Shown in pieces: positions 12,481 to 24,905 of a stretch of 64,000 nucleotides of DNA. The notes under the pieces were generated by a model, which was given only the letters and a program-made list of their open reading frames with translations, was not told where the DNA came from and ran no database searches. A program made the translations under genes and the position numbers. The first letter of the stretch is position 1; each line of letters starts with the position of its first letter. This stretch comes from Siphonodentalium dalli. Lineage: Eukaryota; Mollusca; Scaphopoda; Gadilida; Siphonodentaliidae. Where the stretch lies: the NCBI GenBank assembly GCA_032622095.1, contig CP136065.1, forward strand, positions 242,957,530 through 243,021,529, read 5' to 3'.

Positions 12481-14415
12481 GCCAAAGGAAATTGTTGACG
12501 GACGCCAACCAATAGCTCAAGCTTGACTTCGTCGAGTTGAGCTAGAAACAAAAATACCAATATACGCACCAGATACTAAGTTAAGAGCCAATGAACAGAG
12601 TAGTTTGTGATCTTAGCTTCGAAATAAGTTGCTTTTAACTAACGTAAACAAATCGACCATTTGTGTCAAACAAGACAGATCATTTAGTCGTCAAGATGAG
12701 TCATGCTGTGCACTGACCTAAATACACTTGAATACACGAGAACACCCTGGACAATACAGAGATTTGATAAACCAGTCTCGAGACAGGATAGTCCGAACTC
12801 ACGAGGGCCGGAATTATCTCGGTCTGTATCATCAGATGTACACATCGAGTTTGCATCGTTTGGGTGGAAGGTACAATTTTTCACATGGATTTCTTTTATG
12901 CAATAAGCTTTTTATGGAAAATAATTCTCCTTGTCAATTAAGGGGATACTATAGTTTTGTCAAGATGGCCACAGCGAATGCCACCCTACCTCCAGATGAC
13001 CAACAATTACTAATCAGCCATATAATGAATAAACTTCAAATTGTTCAATTATTCTTAGTAAAAAACAAAGATATTGCCATCAGCTGAGAAATTTTAGCTG
13101 TTATAATTTATACACACATTTGTCTCCAAGCTCCAAAGTCAAAATGGTCCTACAAGTGTCTGGCTAGACAAAGTAAACACCATTTTGAGAAGAAACAAGA
13201 ACTTCCCCAGATGTCCAGCTTATGAATATAATACTGTCATCCTGGATAATGAGGTGTCCTCCATTTGCATTGTTTACATTCAAAGGAACTGTTTGTCTTG
13301 GTATAATTTGCTGCATAAATGACAGTGGTTGTGGGGCGTAACATACACGTATAAGATACAATTGGTAAACATGACTGGTAGTGCGGTACTATACATGAAC
13401 ACAATATACTGGTATAGCAACAGTTACGTATCAAGTCAGAATAATGATGAAAATGGCGAACTAACTGATCTACTGAAGAAGGCATAGTTCTCTGAACCAG
13501 TGTGATTTAAGAAGACATATATATATATAAGAACCACTCTGCTGTATATTTTGTACCAGTACCACTCAAAACGAAATTGTTTTATAAGAATATTGACCTC
13601 GGTGCCTAACTCATAAAATAACGAACAATAATAAAACAAAATCGTATTATCGCGAACATTATTTGTCGGCAGCAGCTACGCATGGGGCGGCAATGCTTAC
13701 AACATAAGATACAACCCCATTCGGCAACATGGTTCCGAATGAAATCGACCAGTATAGACAAACGCATGTCCGATCAAACTTCTGATTATGCCCATAAATA
13801 TATATGGGTTATAAGCTATATCTCAATTAATTCACCTTCAAATATCACAAAACGTAGTTATCTGCAACATGTTTTTATTGCAGTGCACCTCAAATAGATA
13901 TGACCGGAAGTGGACTCATGCATGTAGTCCGCCGTAACATAAGACCTTTTCGCGAAATACGTATGTCCCTAGTTATAAATTTATTTTTATATAGCTATTC
14001 AATATTCTGATGCATGTCATTTTTCTATTTTATGTGATTTGCGTAATCAATCGACATCTTTTAATCTGGCTTTCGACTATATCAGCTATTGTAAAAAAAA
14101 TACATCGAGTATCTGCTGTAAACAGCACCAACCTTCATATATCGAGTGTAATTAAGCAATGAAATTAATTCCAACCACTTACACAAACTGTAAGCATCGA
14201 TTTCACATCCTACAGTTTGCTGATTGAAGGATCGATTTGCTTTCGTGGTCGATTTCCATGTACCTGCCACGAGTTATGAGTAATGCAACACTAACAATAG
14301 AATGTGTTTACAATAGAAATATGGCGACTGGCTAGCTAGAAAAAACTGACACGTTTAATCGACGTTTTTCAAACGATACCAGGAACAATAATCTAAATCA
14401 TTGCTCCCTGGCTCT
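12481..14415. other. Intronic sequence without confirmed gene
   Basis: Begins with a GACGGACGCCAACC stretch of a kind common in mollusc intergenic repeats. Two frames look mildly protein-like: a + frame starting at a good Kozak site, CAAGATGGCC (about 12964-13087), and a minus frame at 13164-13361. Neither has a family match, and both lie inside an astacin intron, so I leave them uncalled. Confidence 0.45.
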
Positions 14416-14673
14416 TAATGGTATGTCACTGATGATAATGGGCTGCATATTAATAATGGTATGTCACTGATGATAATGGGCTGCATATTAATAATGGTAT
14501 ATCACTAATCATAATGGGCTGCATATTAATAATGGTATGTCACTGAACATAATGGGCTGCATATTAATAATGGTATGTCACTGATCATAATGGGCTGTAA
14601 TAATGGTATGTCACTGATCATATTGGGCTGCATATTAATAATGGTATGTCACTGATCATAATGGGCTGCATAT
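14416..14673. repeat. 38-bp minisatellite, ~7 copies
   Basis: Tandem units containing AATGGTATGTCACTGATCAT followed by AATGGGCTGCATATT. One unit has a short deletion. Lies in astacin intron 4. Confidence 0.95.
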
Positions 14674-15025
14674 TGGTACATTTGAAGTTATAGCTTTGTA
14701 TATTTGAACGCCAAAAACAAGGCCAGAATTTTGCTGATATAGTCGAAGTTTCAAAGTCGCTTTTCTGGCACAAGCGGCGTTTTAGCACACATCTATTGGT
14801 GCCACTCCCTTTAGAAAGATATGCTCAATATATTATCTATATGGTGTTATATCTGTTTCTGTCTGCTTTTTGGAAATAAATGCCAGTTTTCAGCCCGTTC
14901 ATAGAAATTTTTCAAGAAACAGACGTTTCCATCCCCTAAAACGGATATCGGTGAGTACAGTATTAACTTTATAGGGTTGGATTTGGTGATTTCGTAGTAC
15001 ACATGTCAAGCAAGCCATGCATAAT

Positions 15026-15104
15026 GAGGTCCACAGAGGGTGAATTTGGTTATGCTAGCCGCTATGCGGGATAGTGTCACTAAATTCACCCTCTGAGGAC
15101 CTAA
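15026..15104. repeat. Short inverted repeat
   Basis: Arms GGTCCACAGAGGGTGAATTT and AAATTCACCCTCTGAGGACC flank a ~35-bp loop. No coding content. Confidence 0.7.
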
Positions 15105-15202
15105 TTCTGCAAATGACAGACACATTAAACTGAGGCTTGATACCAAGAGAAGGGTATCCTTACTCCGCGACGTGTGACCACACATTTCACGTTGAATGTA
15201 AT

Positions 15203-15450
15203 GTTGATAGTTCGTACCCACGTTGATCATATAACGTGTGTTTGATAGCTCGTACCCACGTTGATCATATAACGTGTGTTTGATAGCTCGTATCCACGTT
15301 GATCATATAACGTGTGTTTGATAGCTCGTACCCACGTTGATCATATAACGTGTGTTTGATAGCTCGTATCCACGTTGATCATATAACTGTGTTTGATAGC
15401 TCGTACACACGTTGATCATATGACGTATGCGTGATAGTTCGTACCCACGT
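15203..15450. repeat. 38-bp minisatellite, ~6.5 copies
   Basis: Tandem units with GTTGATCATATAACGTGTGT then TTGATAGCTCGTACCCAC, with scattered substitutions. In astacin intron 4. Confidence 0.95.
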
Positions 15451-15747
15451 TAAGCAGACTTTGCCATCGCCTTAACATCGTTTTCAGAATCAAATAATCC
15501 AATATGAACCTATGTGAAAATGATAGGTAGATTATGAACATATCTGCGAGAGGATATGTTGGTCAGTCCGTGTGAGAAACAGAAACAGTTGTACACTGGC
15601 TATTACATCTTCATGTTGTGTCAGAGTATTATGGCAGGTATGTTTATGTGTTTCGTGTTTCATAGACTAACAATGACCCTATACTACACAATTACTTCAA
15701 ATGGGTCATGTCCATTTAAAAAGACGCTAGAGACAACAACCACTTAC

Positions 15748-15874
15748 CATCACACTTATACATCGTGTTGATTATCTTCGCATCCTGGAAGCTGCGGGTG
15801 TTACTCTTTCCTATGGTATTTTGGAAATTAGAATCCTTCGTTACGATTGTATCCCAGCCGTTGGTGCTGAAATA
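15748..15874 (-). CDS. Astacin exon 4: end of catalytic domain
   Basis: Acceptor CATCTCACAG, then YFSTNGWDTIV, DAKIINTMYKC and D, with donor GTAAGT after phase 1. The order FSxNGxxTIV...DAKxxNxMYxC is the normal C-terminal subdomain of astacins, and the final Cys normally pairs within the domain. It joins exon 3 in phase 0, giving ..MHYGRY-YFSTNG.., as expected. Confidence 0.88.
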
Positions 15875-15954
15875 CTGTGAGATGGAACACATATGATTAA
15901 AGATACGGTAAACGGTGGCGGAGGATATTGCTGCTAAAATAGTCACATCCGTTA

Positions 15955-16110
15955 AACTGCCATAAACAGAAAGAATATTACATCATAGACAAATTTTGTT
16001 CTTATACCAATCATAAATATCGAGGATATCGCATGTTGTTGTCATGTTAGTCCTGTGTGTTATCTACATAAAACGACATGTTATGTAAACAAACAATATG
16101 TAAATAGAAT
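15955..16110. repeat. Dispersed repeat shared with 48.0-48.13 kb
   Basis: Contains TGCCATAAACAGAAAGAAT and ACAAATTTTGTTCTTATACC, which recur at about 48015-48130 inside a TTAA-flanked element. This is a fragment of that family in astacin intron 3-4 territory. Confidence 0.7.
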
Positions 16111-18308
16111 GCGATAATCAAAACACTCAACACCGGGGAGACACCAACAATGAACATTTGTTAGAAGTGCCACCAAGCTGTTTATAGCATAGAGTTTACG
16201 TCTCTATAATCTTCGCCTCTCAAAAAGTTGTTTGGTGGATAGTATCGCATTCACATTATCATTATAGTATACTATTAGTAAATTATTGGGGAAATTTTCA
16301 CAATTTGGTAACTGCATGATTTTTTCTAAATTATAACCTATAACGAAGGCCATCGTGCATTTAAAGTGTTTTAATATCTATGTCTTAATGTTTGATTCAC
16401 ATACATGTGGAATTAGAGGCCTTTCAAAACAATCATTATTATATTACATAATTCTTCTGATGCTCATTTATTAATCTGCATAATACGTAAATTAGATAGA
16501 CTTTGTTCTTATTTCTATTGATAATAACTCTCCAGTGATATTTTGCGTGTTGAAACCATTGTTATATAAATATTACGGTCACCGTGAAAGTAATTTTGTC
16601 AACAAAGATCGCCAAATTCAATTCCAAATCAAATGATTTAGTTGTAAATCTGTGTTTTCTGGAATATTTGTCATTGTTCTGACTTTTATAATGTCGATTT
16701 CCAAGATTTGATCAGAATTTGCTCAGCTATTTGATCATAGAGTGGCTGGCGCTGTAACAATAATGCATATATAACATACATTTAGTTTTTAACATGCGAA
16801 ACACTGGATTATCAATACTAAAAATAATATAATAGACTACATATTTGTCCATGGCATTCCCAGTGACGATGGTTGTAGTCACGTTTTATGATATGTCCCA
16901 TTGCGAAGGGTGCTCATATACTATGTTGAGGAACTGCGTGATCCTGTGCATTCTACTGAATGCTAATCATATTGAACAATTCGGAAGAAATGATCAATTA
17001 TCGTAGTAGATGCAACAAATAATAAAAAGCAAGAGGAAATGTGTTATATCTGAACAAACATTGAACAGACCAAACATTACAATATTAGATCCTACAATGG
17101 AAATTGTCCAAATGAGGGACTGGGTTGTCAAGATAAAAACAGCATAACGCTCATTACTATCATGTCTTGCCATATCTTGCATGTATGTCGAACTGGAAAT
17201 TACATTATTGGTGTTATACGCTTCACTACATATGTAAATGTAAATAGTTAAGTGTGTAGCACCAAGAACGTAATTTCCAGGTCGACTTACATGGCATGAA
17301 TGTCAAGGGCCGACATATATGCTATTGTCGAGCATTGTCGTTTGCATTGGTGCATAAACCAGGTGTGGTACACATAATGCCGACGTCCGGATCGATCATT
17401 CGTCATCCGTCCGTCCGTCGGAGTGTCCAAACGTGCGTCCATATGGGGCGTTCTTCTGTCCGTAGATATTTGCTATCCGATTCGATAAGTTGTGTATTTT
17501 GTATCGAATCGTGTTCATATGTTATTTGCATGTCTACGATGACACACCGGTCACTCTACAGTTGTTGGTGTTGAACGGTTGGTAGGTTTAGAATTTATTA
17601 ACAAATATGTTTTCGGGTTATGTTATGATTAGGAAATGATATATGGAGCCACTCACATATTTCCTGTCTTATACTACATTTCTATGCTTATGGATTTTAA
17701 TTAAATTGTAAACCGCCTATTGAATATGTATATATCATTAGCGTCGATGTCCTATTTTGTGTTTATCAGGTTATTAGTTTGAGCACGTTTAACCCCTTGC
17801 TATCTGATTTGATCAATATTTGTTACTGATTGTGTTTATATATCATGGTACAGTATATGATACACCCCTAACCTGAATAGTGAGTGTCATTTGGTTGATT
17901 TACTTAAAAATATTAACCTCGTCCACCAATTCCGTTGTCGCAATGTGATAACTAAATATTGCCCCCCATCACTCATAATCACATCCAGTTTCACCTGTTT
18001 CGATTGATATCAAATGGTTGGTTTTGAAAATATTAACCCTACCTTTAACCATGACATGATCACAAGCTATCCAGTCGCTCATAACTATCCAAGTAAATGA
18101 TGATATTCCAATAATCTCCACATTATGTGTATACTGAACAGGTGTATTATTACGTTCTAGATCGCTGATTGTGAGTAGTTATGGTTGAATGTATAGGGTA
18201 GGCATCTGCGTCATCGATGCTTATCGTATACCACGAAATGCCACTTCGGGTACTTGCATCAAGTTTAGCGCTAAAACATTTGTTATATTTACTATATCTA
18301 ATACTTAC
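16111..18308. other. Astacin intron 3, no further feature
   Basis: AT-rich intron sequence (intron 15875-18308). The only notable piece is a CGTCCGTCCGTC stretch near 17405. Short open frames here (such as 17296-17574 on +) have no support. Confidence 0.5.
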
Positions 18309-18513
18309 ATATCTTCCATAATGCATGACGCTGGAGTAGTCATATGTTGTACCATAGTCGGATACAACTGAAGCGCTGTACGTATAAAACTGGTCTGCGT
18401 TTGTTGGTTCAACGTTCCCGTAATTTATTGTGACAAAAGTCGTCTCGATCTGGACTACACTGTTCATGGATCAATCCGAGTGCATGACCCAATTCATGCA
18501 CGATGAGTTTTTT
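18309..18513 (-). CDS. Astacin exon 3: HExxH zinc site and Met-turn, frameshifted
   Basis: After acceptor TTAATACAG it reads KKLIVHELGHALGLIHEQ, the complete HExxHxxGxxHE zinc-binding signature, then a DRDDF stretch. The family continues with V-x-I/x-Y. Here VTINYGNV follows only in the next frame, implying one extra T in the run at 18435-18438. The second frame carries the Met-turn DYSSVMHYGRY and ends at donor GTAAGTAT (GT at 18308-18307). Both halves are otherwise well conserved. Confidence 0.9.
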
Positions 18514-18599
18514 CTGTATTAAAAAGAGTCATAACATAATGTGCTGACATGTGCATGTATATAATATAATTCATGGAATGACACCGTTTCAAAGGGCGC

Positions 18600-19135
18600 C
18601 CGTAACATTGTGTTCAAAACCAACATATCCTCACGCAAAATGATCTCGTATATCTCAATACAGCATGTTCTCCCGAAAACCTGCAACATCCTCGCGCAAA
18701 TACGCACATAATCGACCTATAATACGAAATAGGTTAATAATGTGATTACTTAATTCTGAAATAAATAAATAATGGAGTCATGTCTTATTTCGTTTTATGG
18801 CGCGGGCCACATTGAAAATACATGTTAAAGAACGTACACCCGAAACGTTTTGAGTTGGCTTATTTGTGTCATTGTCCGCACATATTATGCTTAGACTCGC
18901 CTCATTATGAGTTATCATATAACTAAAATGCTCTAATTTTTAGCACATTATCGACTCAAAATTAAGCGATTCTAAGTAGATTATCTACCTAAAACAAGTT
19001 CTATTATAAGCAGATAATGTGCGGGTTCATAAAAATGTGATTACTTGATTCTAAAATAAGTAGATAATGGAGTCATGTCTCATTTCGTTTTATGGCGCGG
19101 GCCACATTGAAAATACATGTTAAAGAGCTGATAAA
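18600..19135. repeat. Dispersed repeat with GGCGCGGGCC motif
   Basis: Matches the 3' part of the 2.1-kb units (such as 5960-6250) and 54430-54785. Shared pieces are TTTCGTTTTATGGCGCGGGC, TTGGCTTATTTGTGTCATTG and an imperfect hairpin around GCCTCATTATGAGT/ACTCAAAAT. A partial second copy follows at about 19000-19130. No coding signal. Confidence 0.8.
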
Positions 19136-19358
19136 ACTGCCTAACGACCATTTATTTCCATTATGGTCCATTCAACGAGCATCATAAATTTCATATGCGA
19201 GTAATATGAATTTCATACTCTATGTATCATATGACCAGAATTGAGTTAATGTTCAAGTGAAGTAATAATACCTTGAAATGCTAATAATATGTTTTTTTAG
19301 TGTAACCATTGCGCTGCATTTCGGCTAAAACATTACAATAATATCATGCAATATAACA

Positions 19359-19980
19359 TTAAAGGGGTACTGTACACAGAGATAGGCAATTTTTTTATTT
19401 ACTACCATTGACATAACTTTCAAGTTAGATTGTGTTCGTGTTATATGAGTTTTGTATAAACCTAATTTAGCGACGAAAATATTGATCTTGGAAATAAAAA
19501 TATTACGATTTCAAACTACGCGCCATGTTTTTGACCTTCACCGGAGAAGACGCGGGTTGCAGGATGAATCGGAAGTTCAATTGATGCCTGCAATCTCTTC
19601 CATCGAACAATCACACCCCCTATACAAATACTTGACGCTTTATGAATCTTGTTTCTTCTCTTTTTTCCAAATTGGTTATTGCGGGACTTCCTTTTGCATG
19701 TAACATGTTTTGTTCGCAACTCAATAATGTTCGTCGTAAACGGCCGTCGATAAACGACACCCAACATGTGAGATTTCAAGAACGGTAACTCGTAATGGCA
19801 TACTTCAGCCATAAATTCATTTATATTAAATAATTCAAATTGACTTTTATGATAGCCTGTTAACGGAACGTTTTCAGTAGACATCGTCGACTCAAATACG
19901 TTATTTTAAAATATAATATTGATATTAGATCGCAATCGTTACCGGGAATTTATTGAAATTGGCGTACAGTACCCCTTTAA
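19359..19980. mobile_element. TTAA-flanked element with 13-bp TIRs
   Basis: 622 bp bounded by TTAA, with terminal inverted repeats AGGGGTACTGTAC and GTACAGTACCCCT. A 122-codon frame on the minus strand (19516-19884) fills much of the interior but shows no transposase signature. I treat the element as a non-autonomous MITE within astacin intron 2. Confidence 0.8.
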
Positions 19981-21291
19981 CTCCGTAGAAATTCTTCTTT
20001 TTGAGAACGCCGAACTGACTGGTACTGAGAATATTGATACTTGAAATGCTGTACATTCTCCAAAAGAAGATTCAGATCGAGTTGATGTAATTTAGCAATT
20101 GCTCTATGGCATAGTACTCTTAGAACCTACTTGAAATTAATTTGATCACACATAAGACGTAATATAGGAACCACATTAATAAACACATATACAAATGGAC
20201 TTAATTGGTAACGCTCGGTATTATCCACCGCTTTTGAGCAACGGAGGCACGAACGCTGATGCATAAGAGACGGTCATTATTTTTTTGTCCAGGCTGAAAA
20301 AATGACAAAATGCGAATCATGTCAAAACATCCGATTTTGAGAATGTCGATATATGGCTATTAATACCTTTTCGTTTTAAAATGTTTACAAATAATACTCT
20401 AAATCTTTAAGGTATTTGTCAAATATTTAGAGATGAATATTGTGATAATGTGGTTGTGGTTGCTTCATTTCGTCTTACGTACGATCCTATTATACACTAT
20501 GTTATATTTTGGACCTTGTTGCACATGTGATACATGATGTATGCCCCTGTAAAGCCACTGACGGAGTGGAAAATTGTTGGTGAATAACACCACTCTCATC
20601 ATTGTTATGAAAGTGGTTTTATTCACCGACAAAGGGGACTCGTATCCACTGAGTCAACTCGTAACCTCTAGCATTGTCGACTCGTAACCTACATAGTGAT
20701 TTCGTACCCTCCGCTTTTATTTAGACCACAAAACCAAAATGCCAACCAGATATTTACATGACACCATCCAAACACGTGGATACAAGCCGGACCAGTATAT
20801 CAAAATCGGTGAACTTTCTTAGTCGTCTATGTTTTGTTTAAGCATGGATTTATGACCAAAGGGATTGCATAGCAAGCGCTAGTCACTCCGAATATCCGAA
20901 TATCCCTGGTATAATTATACTCTGAAAACATTGGAGACGAACGAACAAAATGTATATGCATACATATTAAGAACCAATTGAGAAAATAAATGGCGATTAT
21001 GGAATGGAATTATTTCCACTCCTTCAGTAAATGATCAGTTTGACGCAGATAATGTGTGGATTTTCGGCTGGGGTGTCAGCATGATGTAATTTTCTGTATC
21101 ACACTGACCATAACTTTAGAACTATAACTGATCTTGTACACTACACAAATCTATTTTAGTTGCATTCCCTGTATTCCTGCATAATGTATGAATGTCTGTA
21201 TATAAACCCTCCCACGGGTTGTGCTATGTATTATACGGTTTATCAGTGGCATGTTGAAGAGTTATTGTAGTCATTGTATGATTGTACTCAC
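19981..21291. other. Astacin intron 2, remainder
   Basis: No gene. An imperfect inverted repeat lies around 20579-20630 (GTGAATAACACCACT against AGTGGTTTTATTCAC). Confidence 0.5.
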
Positions 21292-21361
21292 GGATACACA
21301 ACCACCGCGCTGTAGAGACATATCCTGACTCCCATTAATCTTTCCTATATACGACCAGCAC
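21292..21361 (-). CDS. Astacin exon 2: CWSYIG segment
   Basis: A 70-nt micro-exon between acceptor ATTATTCAG and donor GTGAGT. It completes a Gly codon from exon 1 and then encodes CWSYIGKINGSQ and RGGCVS, matching the astacin C-x-S-x-[VI]-G-x-x-x-G-x-Q block with its disulfide Cys. Its length (1 mod 3) is exactly what links the phase-2 donor of exon 1 to the phase-0 start of exon 3. Confidence 0.87.
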
Positions 21362-22242
21362 CTGAATAATAAACAGAACGGGCTGATTGGTCCCAACCGG
21401 TCACGTGATATAATAATGTGTAGCAGAGTAAGTTACAACACGACGTATGCGTATATACTGCTTGAGGCAAACTTCTTTAAATATTATGAGCATGTATTCG
21501 ATATTAGCATTTATGATTAACAGGGGCATGACTAGGGGTCTCAGTTTGGGAATTTACCCCTTCGTCCGGGATTCCCGTTTGCGGCTGGAAATTTTCAAAT
21601 CGTGTCCCAGAGTTTCCAACGGTTGCCACCTAATCTGTAGATGGGATATTCCTATATGATGGTTATATCAATACAAACGTTAAGAGTTTCAAATAGTTTA
21701 CTGATGGTGTAAATGTTTTACTGTTGTCATAGCGGCTAAAACGACGTTAATCCCTCAATCAATAAAGGTCTAGTCTATAGTGAGGTAAAATTACTTGTCC
21801 TCGGACACCCCATGACAAGTTCGGTCATGTCTGGATTTTGATCCGCAGAGACAAATGACGTTTGTACGTCATGACGCCGTATGTGATTTCATTTAGCTAA
21901 CAAATGAAACTGATCTAATATGAACATATGCAGGACCTATTCATAACAACTTATGCGTATAAATAAATACTTTAGTTTTCCATTGTCACATATCGGAAGT
22001 TGTGAAGTAGCAAATTCGTTTCATTGCTGATTTCGCGCTTTTTTGAAACAACTTCCGGAAGTCACGTGATGTTTTCACTAAAAAGTATCGCCCAAAATTG
22101 CAGCTACACGGTATGCTGTAAATTATGTGTGACGTCACAAGTACTTACGCCCACATGTTACAATATATGCGACTGAGCCCGGCGCTGCATGGGTCGTTAT
22201 CAGTGAAATAAGCACATGCCATGTCTTTAACCATGAACTCAC

Positions 22243-22360
22243 CCCAATTCAGATATAATGTTGAGATAGTCTGTCTCGCTGCTTCGCGGCACAAATTGGA
22301 TGCACGTGACAGACTCCCAGTCGGCCATTGATGCAGCGATTACTGCTTTGTCAGCAGCGT
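22243..22360 (-). CDS. Astacin exon 1 of those visible: N-terminal catalytic part
   Basis: Acceptor CGTCACATAG, then DAADKAVIAASM, WESVTCIQFVPR and SSETDYLNI, with donor GGG/GTGAGT at phase 2. This is the N-terminal half of the astacin domain: helix A, then the T/S-C-I-x-F-x-P-R block and D-Y-I/L-x-I. The exon needs an upstream partner ending in phase 1, which I could not find, so the 5' end of the gene is missing or undetected. Confidence 0.87.
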
Positions 22361-23135
22361 CTATGTGACGAGAGAATGTGGTAATGACATGACATGGACA
22401 AGTCGACAATATACAGAACAAAAGTCCACATTTCCGTCGGCTGAGTAACTTAATGTTTTATGCCGCAAACTTGATTTTAATATTTGACGGTTTTCATACA
22501 AATGTTTCTTTTTTGTCGTAGGTTGTGTTCATTTGATCCGAATTATTGAAAAACTAATAAATTTGAATTTTCAATGTTCTTTCCTTAAATTCTGCTTGCT
22601 ATTAGCTGAAACGTGTTTGGAGATTTGGACAATTTTCTGATTATTTTATTGTCAATCCTATGATGTTTTTTTAGTTTGCAAACACATATAAATACTAAAA
22701 CCCACATCGCGTCATTTTCTGTCTTATTTTAACCCAATCATTCCGATATAAATAAAATGTTGACATCTAGAAGTAAGAAAGCACTCTTTCCAACAAATCG
22801 CTGGCGTTCCGCATATTTCGGTTTCCATTGATTATTACTGAAAGTTGGAGATATAACACTATATCACTGAACTTTATTTGACCACGTAGTACAAAACAAA
22901 TAAATTTGTTGGTACAGCGGAGAGAGAACAATATAGCACTGACAAAAACATGTGTTTTGGAGATGGAACATATTTCCATGTATCTCATTCAGATTTGGTA
23001 TTACGTTAGACACGATATCTTGTGATTTTCGTACAGCACCGAAGGAACCATGCCAACATCTTAATCACTCGCCAAAATGGAATTAGAACACTCAGCCCAT
23101 GTTGTGTAGTTTTGGCAATTTCCATTTTACTTTAA
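22361..23135. other. Upstream of visible astacin exons
   Basis: AT-rich. No convincing W-P-x-G-x-VPY exon or signal-peptide exon was found on the minus strand. Confidence 0.45.
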
Positions 23136-23813
23136 AGGGACACAAGGCACTCGCAGTGGTTAATTATGTAAATATTATAAAAGTCAAAACATATCACTAT
23201 TAAGAAAAACATGAAGAAATTTATAAAGTGTTTTCTTAAATTAACTATTGAAATTTACACAATAACGAAACTTCGCGTATTGAAACCACTGTTGTGTAAA
23301 CAGTTAGTCATCAACAAACATAGTTAATCGCATAGTATGTTTAAATATGTTAGTCTAAATAGTAATTAAAGAAAATAATTTAATGCTTTGACCTTGTACA
23401 ATGTTTCCTGTTGAGTATTGCATAAGCATATCTTATTGAACAAATTGCATATCGATCGCTAAAGGCACCGTAATATGTACAGAATAATGGTTTCTAAATA
23501 CGAAATCTAGTCATTAGATAGCTAATAATAATGAAAATTACAACATAAAAATCGATTTATTTTAAATGTACTTGTTGGTGATAGTTGTTTTACAGACTGT
23601 TATACATTTTATCTTAGTTCACACGAACCTCTGGTTCTTTCAAAGATGTATTCAGGCTTCCAAACCTCCAGTTACAACAACAACATAAAATATGTAAATT
23701 AATATCGCGTTTTCGTTGAAAGCAACATGAGATATAAAGTAGACGTATACACATACATGCATATTTTTTATTGAAAATTAAACACAATCATGTATGCTGT
23801 CCCTCTAAAATTA
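23136..23813. mobile_element. Probable MITE abutting the satellite array
   Basis: Starts TTTAAAGGGACACAAGG. It ends in a sequence (GCTGTCCCTCTAAA) that resembles the complement of the start, TGTCCCTTTAAA. The interior is AT-rich and non-coding. The right terminus is the same sequence as the monomer of the adjoining array. Confidence 0.5.
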
Positions 23814-24905
23814 AACACAATCATGTATGGTGTCCCTCTAAAACAATCATGTATGGTGTCCCTCTAAAACAATCATGTATGGTGTCCCTCTAAATCATGT
23901 AGGGTGTCCCTCTAAATCATGTATGGTGTCCCTCTAAATCATGTATGGTGTCCCTCTAAATCATGTATGGTGTCCATCTAAATCATGTATGGTGTCCCTC
24001 TAAATCATGTGTGGTGTCCCTCTAAAACAATCATGTATGGTGTCCCTCTAAAACAATCATGTATGGTGTCCCTCTAAACAATCATGTATGGTGTCCCTCT
24101 AAAACAATCATGTATGGTGTCCCTCTAACTCATGTATGGTGTCCCTCTAAATAATGTATGGTGTCCCTCTAAATCATGTATGGTGTCCCTCTAAATCATG
24201 TATGGTGCCCCCCTAATCATGTATGGTGTCCATCTAAATCATGCATGGTGTCCCTCTAAATTGTGTATGGTGTCTCTCTAAATCATGTATGGTGTCCCTC
24301 TAAAACAATCATGTATGGTGTCCCCCTAAAACAATCATGTATGGTGTCCCTCTAAAACAATCATGTATGGTGTCCCTCTAAAACAATCATGTATGGTGTC
24401 CCTCTAAAACAATCATGTATGGTGTCCCTCTAAATCATGTATGGTGTCCCTCTAAATCATGTATGGCGTCCCTCCAAATCATGTATGGTGTCCCTCTATA
24501 TCATGTATGGTGTCCCTCTAAAGCATATATGGTGTCCCTCTAAATCATGTATGGTGTCCCTCTAAATCATGTATGGTGTCCCTCTAAAACAATCATGTAT
24601 GGTGTCCCTCTAAAACAATCATGCATGGTGTCCCTCTAAAACAATCACGTATGGTGTCCCTTTAAAACAATCATGTATGGTGTCCATCTAAAACAATCAT
24701 GTATGGTGTCCCTCTAAAACAATCATGTATGGTGTCCCTCTAAAACAATCATGTATGGTGTCCCTCTAAAACAATAATGTATGGTGTCCCTCTAAAACAA
24801 TCATGTATGGTGTCCCTCTAAAACAATCATGTATGGTGTCCCTCTAAATCAATCATGTATGGTGTCCCTCTAAATCAATCATGTATGGTTTCCCTCTAAA
24901 ACAAA
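23785..24905. repeat. 21-26-bp satellite array, about 45-50 copies
   Basis: Monomer ATCATGTATGGTGTCCCTCTA plus AAACA of variable length (short and long variants occur in blocks). About 1.1 kb long with substitutions in many copies. No spacer/repeat alternation, so it is not CRISPR-like. Confidence 0.95.

Larger units (their letters stand above)
10671..22360 (-). pseudogene. Astacin-family zinc metalloprotease, 5 exons, one frameshift
   Basis: Minus-strand gene for a secreted peptidase of the astacin (M12A) family, which uses a His-liganded zinc to cleave extracellular or digestive proteins. Five exons (22360-22243, 21361-21292, 18513-18309, 15874-15748, 10774-10671) have AG/GT borders and compatible phases (2/2, 0/0, 0/0, 1/1 in order). 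Together they encode about 205 residues: DAADKAVI, FVPRSSETDY, CWSYIGKINGSQ, HELGHALGLIHEQ, SVMHYGRY, DAKIINTMYKC and a Cys-rich tail. Upstream signal/propeptide exons and the first residues of the mature enzyme were not found. In the HExxH exon the frame changes within TTTT (18438-18435): HEQ..DRDDF is in one frame and VTINYGNV in the next. Because everything else is intact, this is a recent pseudogene, a null allele or a base-calling error. Confidence 0.88.

Noticed and set aside
13164-13485. Minus-strand frames with PQPLSFMQQIIPRQTVPLN
   Set aside because: Protein-like in part, but lies in an astacin intron on the same strand with no compatible splice role and no known family.
19516-19884. 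122-codon minus-strand ORF inside the 19.4-kb TTAA element
   Set aside because: No transposase motif, and the element is short with MITE-like structure. Retained only as a note.
21447-21659. + strand 70-codon ORF near astacin exon 2
   Set aside because: Opposite strand of the astacin gene, within intron 1. No motif.
23785-24905. CRISPR-like array
   Set aside because: Contiguous 21-26-bp monomers without spacers, in a eukaryotic context: a satellite.
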